DNA of 64,000 bases from Bacteroidota bacterium (GTDB taxonomy: Bacteria > Bacteroidota > Ignavibacteria > Palsa-1295), in contig JAJPIO010000014.1 of assembly GCA_021324735.1 (NCBI GenBank), forward strand, positions 1-64,000, read 5' to 3'. Below the pieces are notes generated by a model. That model worked only from the letters and a program-made list of their open reading frames with translations. It was not told where the DNA came from and searched no databases. The position numbers and the translations under genes are program-made. How positions within the stretch are numbered: position 1 is the first letter of the stretch; each line of letters starts with the position of its first letter. This document shows, piece after piece, positions 51,823 through 60,466 of this stretch.

Positions 51823-52707
51823 ATGTCGTCTTCAAATAACTCTGATCAGTGGGCTGAATGGCTCCTGAAAAACCGCCATGGTGGTAATAGAGAGCGTTAT
51901 CGTATAGTGCTGGAGCAGTTAAGTCCGGTGCGTGACAAAGTCCTGGGAAATGCGAGGATTCAGCCGGGCGAAACATTGCTGGACGTTGGCACCGGCGATG
52001 GTCTCATTGGCTTTGGGGCGATCGAAAAAGTGGGTGCGGATGGCTGCGTTATTTTTAGCGATATTTCACAACCGTTGCTTGATTTTTGCCAAGAGTATGC
52101 ATCGCAGGCTAATATCCTTAGTCGATGCCAATTCCTTCAGGCGAATGCGATCGACCTTTCCGCTATACCAAACGAAAGCGTGGATGTTGTGACCACTCGT
52201 TCTGTGCTCATTTATGTGAAAGAGAAGCAACAAGCACTTAACGAATTTTTTCGAGTACTCAAACCGGGCGGACGCATCTCTTTGTTTGAACCCATCAATA
52301 GGCTAACTGGAGAGTTTGTTGGTAAAGGCAGTTACCTTGGTTACGATATTCGGCCGATAAAAGATCTTTGGGAAAAGACTGTGGCTATGCATAAGCCACA
52401 GCACGACTCACAAAACACGATGGGCGATTTCGATGAGCGGGATTTGGTTAAAATGATCCAAGCCGCCGGTTTCGACTTCGTTCATTTAGATCTGGATGTG
52501 ACGGTAGGTAATTCCGGACTCATGTCAGGTAACTGGGAAGCGTTTTACAATTCCTCTCCGAATCCTTTGATCCCTACCTTGCGCGAACAAGTCGAGTCGC
52601 TAACACCTGAAGAGCAGGAGCGCTTTATTGCCCACCTTAAGCCTCTTGTTGAAGGCAATATAGGGAGAACGGCTCAGTGTTTGGCTTATCTTTATGCGAG
52701 CAAATAA
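51823..52707 (+). CDS. SAM-dependent methyltransferase (class I)
   Basis: A 294-residue Rossmann-fold methyltransferase. Motif I is ETLLDVGTGDGLIGFGA, motif II VIFSDISQPLLDFC, post-motif QANAIDLSAIPNESVDVVTTR (in parts), and FRVLKPGGRISLFEPIN is motif III of the UbiE/Methyltransf_11 group. The C-terminal part has an additional helical region with LTPEEQERFIAHLKP. The substrate is unknown. It starts 73 bases after the NosL-like gene and may be independent. Confidence 0.88.
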   Translation: MSSSNNSDQWAEWLLKNRHGGNRERYRIVLEQLSPVRDKVLGNARIQPGETLLDVGTGDGLIGFGAIEKVGADGCVIFSDISQPLLDFCQEYASQANILSRCQFLQANAIDLSAIPNESVDVVTTRSVLIYVKEKQQALNEFFRVLKPGGRISLFEPINRLTGEFVGKGSYLGYDIRPIKDLWEKTVAMHKPQHDSQNTMGDFDERDLVKMIQAAGFDFVHLDLDVTVGNSGLMSGNWEAFYNSSPNPLIPTLREQVESLTPEEQERFIAHLKPLVEGNIGRTAQCLAYLYASK

Positions 52708-52717
52708 GGTAGCGATA

Positions 52718-52945
52718 TCAAGATCGCAGCTTATTGAATAGTCGTATGGATATTAGTATTCCGACGATCGAAAGCATTGCTCCGCCAATTCGTTTGAATG
52801 CCTTAGCATACCGATGGCGCCGACGGTTTAGCTCCGAAAGATAGGAGCCGAGCCGCGCTCGAGTATATCGAATCTCACGCTCGATCGATCGTACCTCAGC
52901 GTTTGAATTTTCCTCGTCAGCTATTTTATATCTTCCTTCACCCAT
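52718..52945 (-). CDS. Small DUF3618-like envelope protein
   Basis: A 75-residue protein with a charged N-terminal helix (EVRSIEREIRYTRARLGSYLSELN, in parts) and one C-terminal hydrophobic segment MLSIVGILISIRLF. This layout is typical of DUF3618/YqjD-like proteins that follow a holin-superfamily gene. The start overlaps the 3' end of the upstream holin-like gene by 25 bases. GGAGGA just before the ATG is an ideal ribosome site. Confidence 0.75.
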   Translation of the reverse strand: MGEGRYKIADEENSNAEVRSIEREIRYTRARLGSYLSELNRRRHRYAKAFKRIGGAMLSIVGILISIRLFNKLRS

Positions 52946-53343
52946 TCAATGTCCTCCTTAATGCTCTGTTGTGTGGTATCCAGCGGTTTTTTCACTCGTT
53001 TGGACCATCCGATGCCGGCAGTGATTACTGCTCCTGCAAAGAGCACAACAGCAACGATGAGAGCTGCAAACCATGCCGGAAGCGTTGTTGCCAGTGCCAT
53101 CGCGATGGTAACGAAGAGCATGGCCACGCCGAAGATCGCCAGCAGAGCTCCTATACCCATGAGCTTTGCCATTCGTATTTCACGCTTGATATCCGATTTT
53201 AACTCTGCCTTCGCAAGAGCCACCTCTTCCTTAATGAGCTTGGAGACTTGAGGCCCAATATCGCCGATGAGTTCGAAGGTTGAGCGTTCTTGAATCGGTT
53301 CGGTCACCTTCAGTTTGCCATCAACTCGCTTGTCCATTTCCAT
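52921..53343 (-). CDS. Phage_holin_3_6 (holin-X) superfamily membrane protein
   Basis: A 140-residue protein with an N-terminal helix carrying ELIGDIGPQVSKLIKEEVALAKAELKSD. Two adjacent membrane helices follow (MGIGALLAIFGVAMLFVTIAMA and ALIVAVVLFAGAVITAGIGW, quoted in parts), then an amphipathic tail. Despite the name, chromosomal members with a DUF3618 partner are thought to be envelope structural or stress proteins, not lysis proteins. No phage genes are near. Confidence 0.88.
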   Translation of the reverse strand: MEMDKRVDGKLKVTEPIQERSTFELIGDIGPQVSKLIKEEVALAKAELKSDIKREIRMAKLMGIGALLAIFGVAMLFVTIAMALATTLPAWFAALIVAVVLFAGAVITAGIGWSKRVKKPLDTTQQSIKEDIEWVKEDIK

Positions 53344-53414
53344 ATCTTACTCGGATAAAGTCGTGCTGGATCAGTCTATAATGACCTCGAAAGAACCATG
53401 CCGAAATAAGAATG

Positions 53415-53437
53415 CCGGCTCAGCTTAACTGAACCGG
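53415..53437 (-). terminator. Weak terminator of the cytochrome c-OmpA gene
   Basis: CCGG-c-TCAG...CTGA-a-CCGG hairpin with one mismatch, 30 bases beyond the stop codon on the minus strand, followed by CATTCTTATTT. Confidence 0.4.
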
Positions 53438-53466
53438 AATCGAAAGTTCTCTGCTGTAGGTCAATG

Positions 53467-54294
53467 TTAATTCATCTCGACAAACTTCACCCTACGTCCT
53501 ATTTCGAATTCACCGGATTTTCCATTGGGCATTTCAAATGCGACGGCACTCAGTATCTTTAGTCGCTTTGAATCAATGCCTTTCGTGACAAGATATTTTT
53601 TCGCGGCATCGGCTCGCTTTTTTCCAAGGTCCTTTACTTTCGCCTTGGATTCTAACGGCTCGCTGTAGCCATATATTTTTATTTTTAGCTTCGGACGACG
53701 TTTAAGAATATCGGCAACGCGAGAGATCTCATATTTTGATTGTTCGCTCAGATCATATTTCCCGAAATTGAATACGATATCGTGATTCGCAAGAGTGTCC
53801 GATGCCTCCTTGGAGATCGTAAACGTTAATGTGGAGGGCAGCTTGGAAGTGTCGGTTAGAGTATTGTTGGTAGTGGTCTCTTTTGATATGATCGTATCAG
53901 GCTTCGCAGTGGAAGGCTTAGGCTTCGGTGTCGTTTCCGCTTTCGACTTTGAAAATGACTTAAGCGATGCGAGCCAATTCGTAAGTGTTTTTAAGTCCTC
54001 ATCTGACCCACCAAATTTCTTGAGATGCTTTTTGCCATTCATTTCCTCCTCTTTCAGGAGCCAACTTTGCATCCATGAAGAGGAGTGCTTTGTGCCGACG
54101 ATCGATAGGTCGGGCGGAATAATGCCGCCAACAGTACCAGAACCGGTTCGATCAATGCCCTGGGACTCGATGGAGTGGCACGTGGCGCATTTGTTATCGA
54201 GGAAAATTTGCTTGCCAGAGGCAGCAATAGTGCAATATGGCGTTAATGCTACAAGGCACGCCGATATAAGTAATCGCGATGGAATACTAAGCAT
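53467..54294 (-). CDS. Cytochrome c fused to an OmpA peptidoglycan-binding domain
   Basis: A 275-residue exported protein: signal peptide (1-25), then a monohaem class I cytochrome c domain (about 26-112) with CATCH (C36, C39, H40). It has a candidate axial Met85 in EEEMNGKK and the C-terminal helix LKTLTNWLASL. A Lys/Pro/Thr-rich linker (about 113-155) leads to an OmpA-like domain (about 165-275) with IVFNFGKYDLSEQS, KIKIYGYSEP and GKKRADAAKKYLV. A haem protein held to peptidoglycan would sit in the periplasm between inner and outer membranes. I do not recall this as a named family. Confidence 0.88.
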   Translation of the reverse strand: MLSIPSRLLISACLVALTPYCTIAASGKQIFLDNKCATCHSIESQGIDRTGSGTVGGIIPPDLSIVGTKHSSSWMQSWLLKEEEMNGKKHLKKFGGSDEDLKTLTNWLASLKSFSKSKAETTPKPKPSTAKPDTIISKETTTNNTLTDTSKLPSTLTFTISKEASDTLANHDIVFNFGKYDLSEQSKYEISRVADILKRRPKLKIKIYGYSEPLESKAKVKDLGKKRADAAKKYLVTKGIDSKRLKILSAVAFEMPNGKSGEFEIGRRVKFVEMN

Positions 54295-54627
54295 GGTCGG
54301 GCGAGAATTATGATGAAAGAATCACGCACGCATGAAATTATGCTACGCGGATAGGTTGAACCAGCCACTGCGACAACGTATCCTCGTTGAATGTTCCATC
54401 ATTAAACATACGTGAGGAACCCCGCTTTGTTCTTTTCCGTGTGTGGGCGCAAAAAAGTAGGTATATTTGTGCCCGTACTTTTTGAAAGGTTGGCGTGAAA
54501 AATTCTTTCGAGTGCGGTTTTCCTCCCATTGCAAGGTCGTTTGCCCGACTGAGGATGAGCAGCCCCGATTGCTCTCCACCCGACGCCTCCCTTCATAATT
54601 CATCATTCATAATTTATTTGTTAAGTA
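54295..54627. other. 333-base region upstream of pyrG
   Basis: Short minus-strand frames exist but have no family character. TATATTTG at 54462-54469 matches the Bacteroidota -7 element TAnnTTTG; a proper -33 TTG at the usual distance is not seen. The pyrG-proximal end holds a TTCATAATTCATCATTCATAATT repeat-like stretch (54594-54617, quoted in parts). Confidence 0.35.
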
Positions 54628-56352
54628 GTGGCTAAATCGCGCGCGAAAAAGCAGACGAAGTTCATATTTATTACTGGCGGGGTGGTATCATCGCTGGGCA
54701 AGGGGATCGTCTCCTCATCACTCGGTCTGCTGCTCAAATCGAGAGGCTTGCGGGTGACCGTCCAGAAGTTCGATCCCTACATCAATGTCGATCCTGGGAC
54801 CATGTCGCCATACCAGCATGGCGAAGTCTATGTGACGGAGGATGGCGCCGAGACGGATCTCGATCTGGGCCATTACGAGCGTTTTCTCGATGTCAATATG
54901 ACCCGGGCGAATAACACGACCACGGGACAGGTCTATAACGAGGTCATCCAGCGGGAGCGCCGAGGGGATTATTTAGGCGCTACCGTACAGGTTGTGCCGC
55001 ATATTACGGACGAAATTCGCCGCCGGATGACGCAACTTGCCAATACGGGCGATTTTGATGTCATTATTTCAGAGATCGGAGGCACGGTTGGCGATATTGA
55101 ATCACTGCCTTTTTTGGAAGCGATTCGCCAACTAACGATGAAAGTGGGCAAAAAGAACTGTCTTTCCATACATCTTTCTTATGTGCCATACATCTCTTCT
55201 GCTGGAGAGTTAAAGACAAAACCCACTCAGCATTCGGTCAAAACCCTGCTCGAGATCGGTATTCAGCCGGACGTGCTGGTCTGCCGTAGCGAACAGCCGC
55301 TCTCGAAGGCATTACGTGAGAAGATCGGCCTGTTCTGCAACGTCGAGCCACGCGCTGTGGTCGAGGCTCGCGATGCTTCTACCATTTACGAGGTGCCGCT
55401 TACGTTTGCCGACGAGAATGTCGATACGATCGTGCTTGAAAAGCTTGGTATGCCGACCGGTACTAAGCGCGACCTTGTGAAATGGCGTCGGTATGTCGAT
55501 AAAGTAAAACATCCCAAGCGGACGGTCAAAATCGGAATGATCGGGAAGTACGTCCAGCTACAGGACGCCTATAAGTCGATCTCCGAGGCATTTGTACATG
55601 CTGGTGCCGAAAATGACGCTAAAGTGCAGCTTGTTTGGCTAAACTCCGAGGAATTGGAAGGCAAGCGAGATATCAGCGCTTACTTTGAAGAACTGGATGG
55701 TGTGTTGATCGCCCCTGGCTTTGGCTCGCGTGGTGTGGAAGGAAAGATCAAGGCTATTGAATATGTCCGCAAAAAGAAGATACCTTTCTTCGGCATCTGC
55801 CTTGGTATGCAGTGTGCCGTTATCGAATATGCACGAAATGTTTGTGGCCTCAAAGAGGCAAACTCGAGCGAGTTCAAAAAGACACGCGATAGCGTGATCG
55901 ATCTTATGCCTGACCAAAAATCGGTGCAAACCAAAGGTGCGACGATGCGCCTGGGAAGTTATCCGTGCATTTTAAAGCGTGGCTCGATCGCTAATAAAGC
56001 CTATCACGATCAGTTTATTACAGAGCGGCATCGTCATCGTTATGAAGTAAACAATGCCTATCGTGAGCTATTGGCTTCGCGGGGTCTTATTATGAGTGGT
56101 GTTTCGCCGGATGGTAATTTGGTCGAGATCGTCGAGCTCTCCTCAACGGATCACCCGTTCTTTATTGGAGTGCAATTTCATCCGGAGCTGAAGAGCCGTG
56201 CAACAAAGGCGCATCCGATCTTCCGCGAGTTCATTCGAGCAAGCCTCGCTTATAACGATAAGCGGATGGGGAGCAAAAAGCAGTTTCCCAAAGAGCAGAT
56301 GAATGGCCACAGCACCATGAAACCTGCACCAACACGCTCCTCAAAAGTGTAA
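54628..56352 (+). CDS. pyrG: CTP synthase
   Basis: Makes CTP from UTP, ATP and glutamine. The 574-residue protein has the synthetase domain ([54 protein letters not shown] in parts). The C-terminal class I amidotransferase domain has the nucleophile in [17 protein letters not shown] and the His-Glu pair in QFHPELKSR. The start is GTG at 54628, giving [14 protein letters not shown]. The length is slightly longer than E. coli PyrG because of a basic tail. It is followed by a secreted paralogous pair. Confidence 0.97.
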   Translation: MAKSRAKKQTKFIFITGGVVSSLGKGIVSSSLGLLLKSRGLRVTVQKFDPYINVDPGTMSPYQHGEVYVTEDGAETDLDLGHYERFLDVNMTRANNTTTGQVYNEVIQRERRGDYLGATVQVVPHITDEIRRRMTQLANTGDFDVIISEIGGTVGDIESLPFLEAIRQLTMKVGKKNCLSIHLSYVPYISSAGELKTKPTQHSVKTLLEIGIQPDVLVCRSEQPLSKALREKIGLFCNVEPRAVVEARDASTIYEVPLTFADENVDTIVLEKLGMPTGTKRDLVKWRRYVDKVKHPKRTVKIGMIGKYVQLQDAYKSISEAFVHAGAENDAKVQLVWLNSEELEGKRDISAYFEELDGVLIAPGFGSRGVEGKIKAIEYVRKKKIPFFGICLGMQCAVIEYARNVCGLKEANSSEFKKTRDSVIDLMPDQKSVQTKGATMRLGSYPCILKRGSIANKAYHDQFITERHRHRYEVNNAYRELLASRGLIMSGVSPDGNLVEIVELSSTDHPFFIGVQFHPELKSRATKAHPIFREFIRASLAYNDKRMGSKKQFPKEQMNGHSTMKPAPTRSSKV

Positions 56353-56386
56353 AAGTAGCTTTGTTTTTACAAAACCGAGATTGAGT

Positions 56387-57271
56387 ATGCTTTATCGTCG
56401 TCTGTTTGCGTTAGTTGTGCTTATCCCTTTTTTCGCGCCTGCTACTCTTTCGGCGCAAAGCGCGCTCCGATACCAGTTCAAGCCGGGCGAGCACCTGCAA
56501 TATCATTATACCTATACCTCTACAGTCGATCGAATGAGGAAGAAAGGTCGCAAAGAATGGGAGACCGTCTTCGAGGCTGATCCGGATTGGCAGGTGAAAG
56601 ATGTTGACATGGATGGTGCTGCTACCGTGCTGTTTACGGTGGCAAACCGACGTGAAAAATACGAAGAAGGTACACGCCGGTTGAACTTCATTCACATGCC
56701 GCCGCAAAGCCAGATCTCGGTGAGCGCGAAGGGAAGATTGCTCTATGGCAAAATCCTCATCGATGATGCCGAACGCACCCGTTCGAAGAAAGCAAAGAAA
56801 GATGGCTTCGATGTAAAGCTTAACTCCGATAGATCAGTATTAGATGGCTATCTTAAAAAACTTTGGTGGGCCATCGATACGGTGGCAGTGGATACGAATG
56901 GCACTCCTCACGACCACGAATATGACAAGGTATGGAATGCTGCTTACGAGCACGATACAGCACTCTATGGCCGCATGGGCCACTTCAAGGTCGGGGATGT
57001 CGCACTTCGGGAAGATAAAGGGAAAGCGACCTACACCATGCGTGACACCGTGGTAGGTGGACAGCGCTTATGGTCGCTTCACATCATTCGCGATGGCAAA
57101 GAGCTTCAAAGCGAGAATTATATCAATGAGTATCACCGCACGGATGATATTCTCTTTAGAAAATCGGATGGCCTTATTCACCGCTGGGAAGCGCAGATCG
57201 AGGATCACAATGGAGTTGCTGTTTTTTCGACCGATGAAGTACTGGAGTTGAAGAAGATCGAGGGGGATTAA
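56387..57271 (+). CDS. Secreted hypothetical protein, first of a tandem paralogous pair
   Basis: A 294-residue protein with a signal peptide (residues 4-24, LSAQ). The mature part is beta-rich, with SALRYQFKPGEHLQYHYTYTS, VKDVDMDGAATVLFTV, GRLLYGKILIDDA and ILFRKSDGLIHRWEAQ (quoted in parts). The next gene begins directly after its stop (TAAATG) and encodes a full-length paralogue. No known domain is recognised; secretion to the periplasm or surface is expected. The ATG at 56387 is used over a TTG two codons upstream. Confidence 0.75.
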   Translation: MLYRRLFALVVLIPFFAPATLSAQSALRYQFKPGEHLQYHYTYTSTVDRMRKKGRKEWETVFEADPDWQVKDVDMDGAATVLFTVANRREKYEEGTRRLNFIHMPPQSQISVSAKGRLLYGKILIDDAERTRSKKAKKDGFDVKLNSDRSVLDGYLKKLWWAIDTVAVDTNGTPHDHEYDKVWNAAYEHDTALYGRMGHFKVGDVALREDKGKATYTMRDTVVGGQRLWSLHIIRDGKELQSENYINEYHRTDDILFRKSDGLIHRWEAQIEDHNGVAVFSTDEVLELKKIEGD

Positions 57272-58150
57272 ATGGCTCCAGTATTCTTAATCTTGTGTCT
57301 GTGCCTCTCATTAGGAATTTATCCTGCACACGTTTCGGCACAATCCACGCTTCGATATCACTTCAAGCCCGGGCAGCACTTAGTATATCACCTTAAATCA
57401 GAGTCCAGCGCATCAAGAATGCGAACGGCTGGTGGGACACAATCGGAGCGTACTCTCGAGGCGGATGTTGATTGGTCCGTGGCAGATATTGATATGGATG
57501 GGACCGCAACGGTGCGTTTACTTATACACAATCAAAAAGAGGAAGTCTCATCGAGCAATGCAAGTTTTGCACGGTATATCCCATACAGTGAAATCGCAGT
57601 TACAAGTGACGGACGATTGATCTATGGGAAAATTCTTGTCGATGATTCTTCTCGCATTAGGACGCGAAAAATAATGGATGTAGTCCCTGGAGTCAGGCTT
57701 CTTGCCGATAAAGATTTCCTTAATAATTATTTTGAAAGGCTATGGTATTCCGTTGATTCGACTAATATTGATACGTTAGGAACACCAGTTGTCAGATCGT
57801 ATGATAGCACCGTGCTGTGGTCCGCCGAGCATGATACATCCCTTTACGGCAGAAACGAGATCTATCGTTCTGCTTACCTGATCAGTTATAAAAATAGAGG
57901 AAAAGTAACGTATACCCTACAAGATACGGCAGTTAACAATATACACTATTGGCACCTACTTGCTACTTCTGACGGTGAGTCCTTCTTTACAGTGCATTAT
58001 AAGAATAAGTATCACTACGTTCAAAATATTCTATTTAGAAAGGATGACGGTCTAATTCAAGCCATGCGCTCCACAATTGAAACGCACAACGGTGCGTTTA
58101 TGACGACCGGTGAAACATCGCTTGAATTGACAAAGATGGAATGGAATTAG
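57272..58150 (+). CDS. Secreted hypothetical protein, second of the tandem pair
   Basis: A 292-residue paralogue of the 56387 product, aligned through STLRYHFKPGQHLVYHL, VADIDMDGTATVRLLI, GRLIYGKILVDDS, AEHDTSLYGRN and ILFRKDDGLIQAM. Signal peptide residues are 4-24. Base composition is visibly more AT-rich than in the first copy, so the pair has drifted or one copy came from elsewhere. Start and stop abut the upstream gene, so the two are cotranscribed. The end overlaps the convergent sulP gene by four bases. Confidence 0.75.
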   Translation: MAPVFLILCLCLSLGIYPAHVSAQSTLRYHFKPGQHLVYHLKSESSASRMRTAGGTQSERTLEADVDWSVADIDMDGTATVRLLIHNQKEEVSSSNASFARYIPYSEIAVTSDGRLIYGKILVDDSSRIRTRKIMDVVPGVRLLADKDFLNNYFERLWYSVDSTNIDTLGTPVVRSYDSTVLWSAEHDTSLYGRNEIYRSAYLISYKNRGKVTYTLQDTAVNNIHYWHLLATSDGESFFTVHYKNKYHYVQNILFRKDDGLIQAMRSTIETHNGAFMTTGETSLELTKMEWN

Positions 58151-59826
58151 CCTTTTGCTTTTTTGACCGCTTCCTCGATCGTCCCTGCAAAGTTCTCTTC
58201 ACCTAACTCGGTGTAACAGCCGGCAGCTTCCATTGCGATGTGAGGCTGAGAATGGATCTCAGAGATAATGACGCGCCCCTTTGCGGCTTGTACCCGCTTG
58301 TACATATCACGCAACACCTTCATGCCTGTCGCGTCGATCGCTGGGACGTTTCGCATGCGAATGATGAGCACTCGTGGCATTCGCCCCAACGCCTGAATGG
58401 TACTGGTGAATGTTTCGGCAGCACCAAAGAAGAAGGGACCATTCACTTCGTAGATCTGCACATCTCGAGCGATATCGAGCTTTGCGAGTTCCTGTGGAAG
58501 CTCGACGTTTGTATCTTCAACCTCGCGTGTAATGACACTGACCGTCGTTACCGTAGCCATGCGATGCATAAAGAGAAACGCCGCGAGTACCATGCCGACC
58601 TCTATCGCTACGGAAAGATCGACAACGACGGTAAGAATAAAAGTCGAGAGAAGCACGATCACGTCGCTCTTTGGCGAGCGAAGCAAGACCTTAAAGCTAC
58701 GCCATTCGCTCATGTGATACGCAACGACCACCAGAATAGCGGCCAGACAGGCCAGCGGTACCATCGAAACGAGAGAGCCGAACGCCAGAAGGATACCGAG
58801 AAGTGTAATCGCATGGACCATGCCTGCAACCGGTGTTCGTCCGCCACTTTTAATATTGGTTGTTGTACGAGCGATCGCACCCGTAGCCGGAATGCCTCCG
58901 AATAACGGACTTGCTACGTTCGCGACCCCCTGTGCCACCAACTCCATATTCGAACGATGCTTACCACCGATCATACCATCCGATACTACTGCTGAAAGAA
59001 GCGATTCGACCGCGCCCAGCACCGCAACGGTAAATACTGATGGTATCAGCATTTTAACCATTGGAAAGGTAATATGTGGAACGTGCGGGTAAGGGAATGT
59101 GCCCGATATCGTCCCAAAACGCGAACCGATCGTTTCGACCGGTAATGCAAACACTTTGGTCGCCACCGTCATAAGGATAAGGGCGACGAATGGCGAAGGT
59201 ATTTTCTCCGTTACTCGTGGCCAATAAGCGGTAATAAGCAGCGTACCCACTGCAATCGCGATCGCCCACCAATTGACCTGCGTAATGTTTTGCCCAAAGG
59301 CAGCCCACTTATCAAAGAATTCTGCTGGTACAGCACCCATTCTTAATCCTAGGAAATCTTTTACTTCGGAGGAAAAAATGATAACTGCAATGCCGCTGGT
59401 AAATCCGGTAATGACCGGTGCTGGAATAAATTTAATGACTCCGCCGAACTTCGCAAGGCCCATGAAGATGAGCACAATGCCGGCGAGCACCGTGACCACC
59501 ATGAGTCCATCGAGGCCGAACTTCTGGACTACACCATAGACCACGACGACGAACGCACCTGTTGGTCCACCGATCTGTACCCGGCTACCGCCGAGCGCCG
59601 AGACGATAAATCCAGCAATGACGGCTGTGATGATACCACGCTCAGGAGAAACGCCGCTTGCGATACCGAATGCGATTGCGAGAGGAAGTGCGACTACGCC
59701 GACGATAATGCCGGCCGTTAGATCTTTAATAAAAGCGTCGCGATTATAACCTTTGAGGGTTGTGAGAACTTTAGGTACGAGCACTAATAATTTTTTAGTA
59801 AATGCAGAGGCCACTTGTAAACACAT
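58147..59826 (-). CDS. SulP family anion transporter with STAS domain
   Basis: A 559-residue inner-membrane transporter for sulfate, bicarbonate or a related anion. The N-terminal region has the SulP signature (DLTAGIIVGVVALPLAIAFGIASGVSPERG, in parts) and QIGGPTGAFVVVVYGVV, with about 10-12 helices. The cytoplasmic STAS domain spans about 440-555 with VQIYEVNGPFFFGAAETF, VLIIRMRNVPAIDATGM and VIISEIHSQP. The exact anion is not decidable from sequence. DUF421 lies upstream on the same strand. Confidence 0.94.
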   Translation of the reverse strand: MCLQVASAFTKKLLVLVPKVLTTLKGYNRDAFIKDLTAGIIVGVVALPLAIAFGIASGVSPERGIITAVIAGFIVSALGGSRVQIGGPTGAFVVVVYGVVQKFGLDGLMVVTVLAGIVLIFMGLAKFGGVIKFIPAPVITGFTSGIAVIIFSSEVKDFLGLRMGAVPAEFFDKWAAFGQNITQVNWWAIAIAVGTLLITAYWPRVTEKIPSPFVALILMTVATKVFALPVETIGSRFGTISGTFPYPHVPHITFPMVKMLIPSVFTVAVLGAVESLLSAVVSDGMIGGKHRSNMELVAQGVANVASPLFGGIPATGAIARTTTNIKSGGRTPVAGMVHAITLLGILLAFGSLVSMVPLACLAAILVVVAYHMSEWRSFKVLLRSPKSDVIVLLSTFILTVVVDLSVAIEVGMVLAAFLFMHRMATVTTVSVITREVEDTNVELPQELAKLDIARDVQIYEVNGPFFFGAAETFTSTIQALGRMPRVLIIRMRNVPAIDATGMKVLRDMYKRVQAAKGRVIISEIHSQPHIAMEAAGCYTELGEENFAGTIEEAVKKAKG

Positions 59827-59854
59827 GAGTTTACAAAAACAAGCCCAGCCGCAA

Positions 59855-60406
59855 TTACTCGAGCTGAATTCTAACCAGGGTCGTGCCTTCTTTCACTTCA
59901 ACATCAAACGTTTGAGGTACCTGACGCTTTTTTACAATGCTGATTCGACCCGAGCGTTCGAGGGTCGCAGTCTTCACGTCGTCGAACGAATCGAGATTCG
60001 CCGTATCACGCATATATTGTTTTATTTCTTCCTCACCGATCAGGTGTTTCTTTAATTCGTTATCGTGAAGTGTGTTGTTGTGGAAAAGAAGATGAGGCTC
60101 TCCTTTAAGAAGTCTCTCAAACGGCTTGAATCGCATCCCAAGCCATCCTGCGATCCAGTGAATTCCAATCAGGAACAGACCGGCAGCCATCGTTGATATA
60201 AAATTCGCTTGCCCGTTGATGGCACGGCTCATCACGGAGCCGAGAATGAACCCAAGAACGGTATCGAAGACGGTAGTCTGTCCCAAAAAGCGCTTATGCC
60301 CGATCTTTACAATAAGAACGGTGAATGCATACGTAATAAGCGCACGAAGCGCGACTTGTAGGATAGTATAATTCTTTGGATCGCTGCCTAATATATCCTC
60401 GATCAT
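59855..60406 (-). CDS. DUF421 (YetF/YcaP) membrane protein
   Basis: A 183-residue protein with three N-terminal hydrophobic segments (ALITYAFTVLIVKIGHKRFLGQ, VFDTVLGFILGSVMSRAING, AAGLFLIGIHWIAGWLGM) and a cytoplasmic C-terminal alpha/beta domain with LLFHNNTLHDNELKKHLI and SIVKKRQVP. This is the standard DUF421 layout. Function is not established. It is located between sulP and the metallophosphoesterase gene on the same strand. Confidence 0.93.
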   Translation of the reverse strand: MIEDILGSDPKNYTILQVALRALITYAFTVLIVKIGHKRFLGQTTVFDTVLGFILGSVMSRAINGQANFISTMAAGLFLIGIHWIAGWLGMRFKPFERLLKGEPHLLFHNNTLHDNELKKHLIGEEEIKQYMRDTANLDSFDDVKTATLERSGRISIVKKRQVPQTFDVEVKEGTTLVRIQLE

Positions 60407-60466
60407 GATGAGGATGAGCTTCCAATCTTGTGCCGTGAGTTGTGAGACACGGATGAGCTTTGACGC

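Noticed and set aside
52921-53343. Phage lysis cassette
   Set aside because: The holin-superfamily protein has a DUF3618-like partner and no endolysin, tail or integrase genes nearby; this is the chromosomal envelope type.
54338-54606. Minus-strand frames upstream of pyrG
   Set aside because: Several overlapping frames of basic, low-complexity sequence without ribosome sites or family motifs; more likely promoter DNA.
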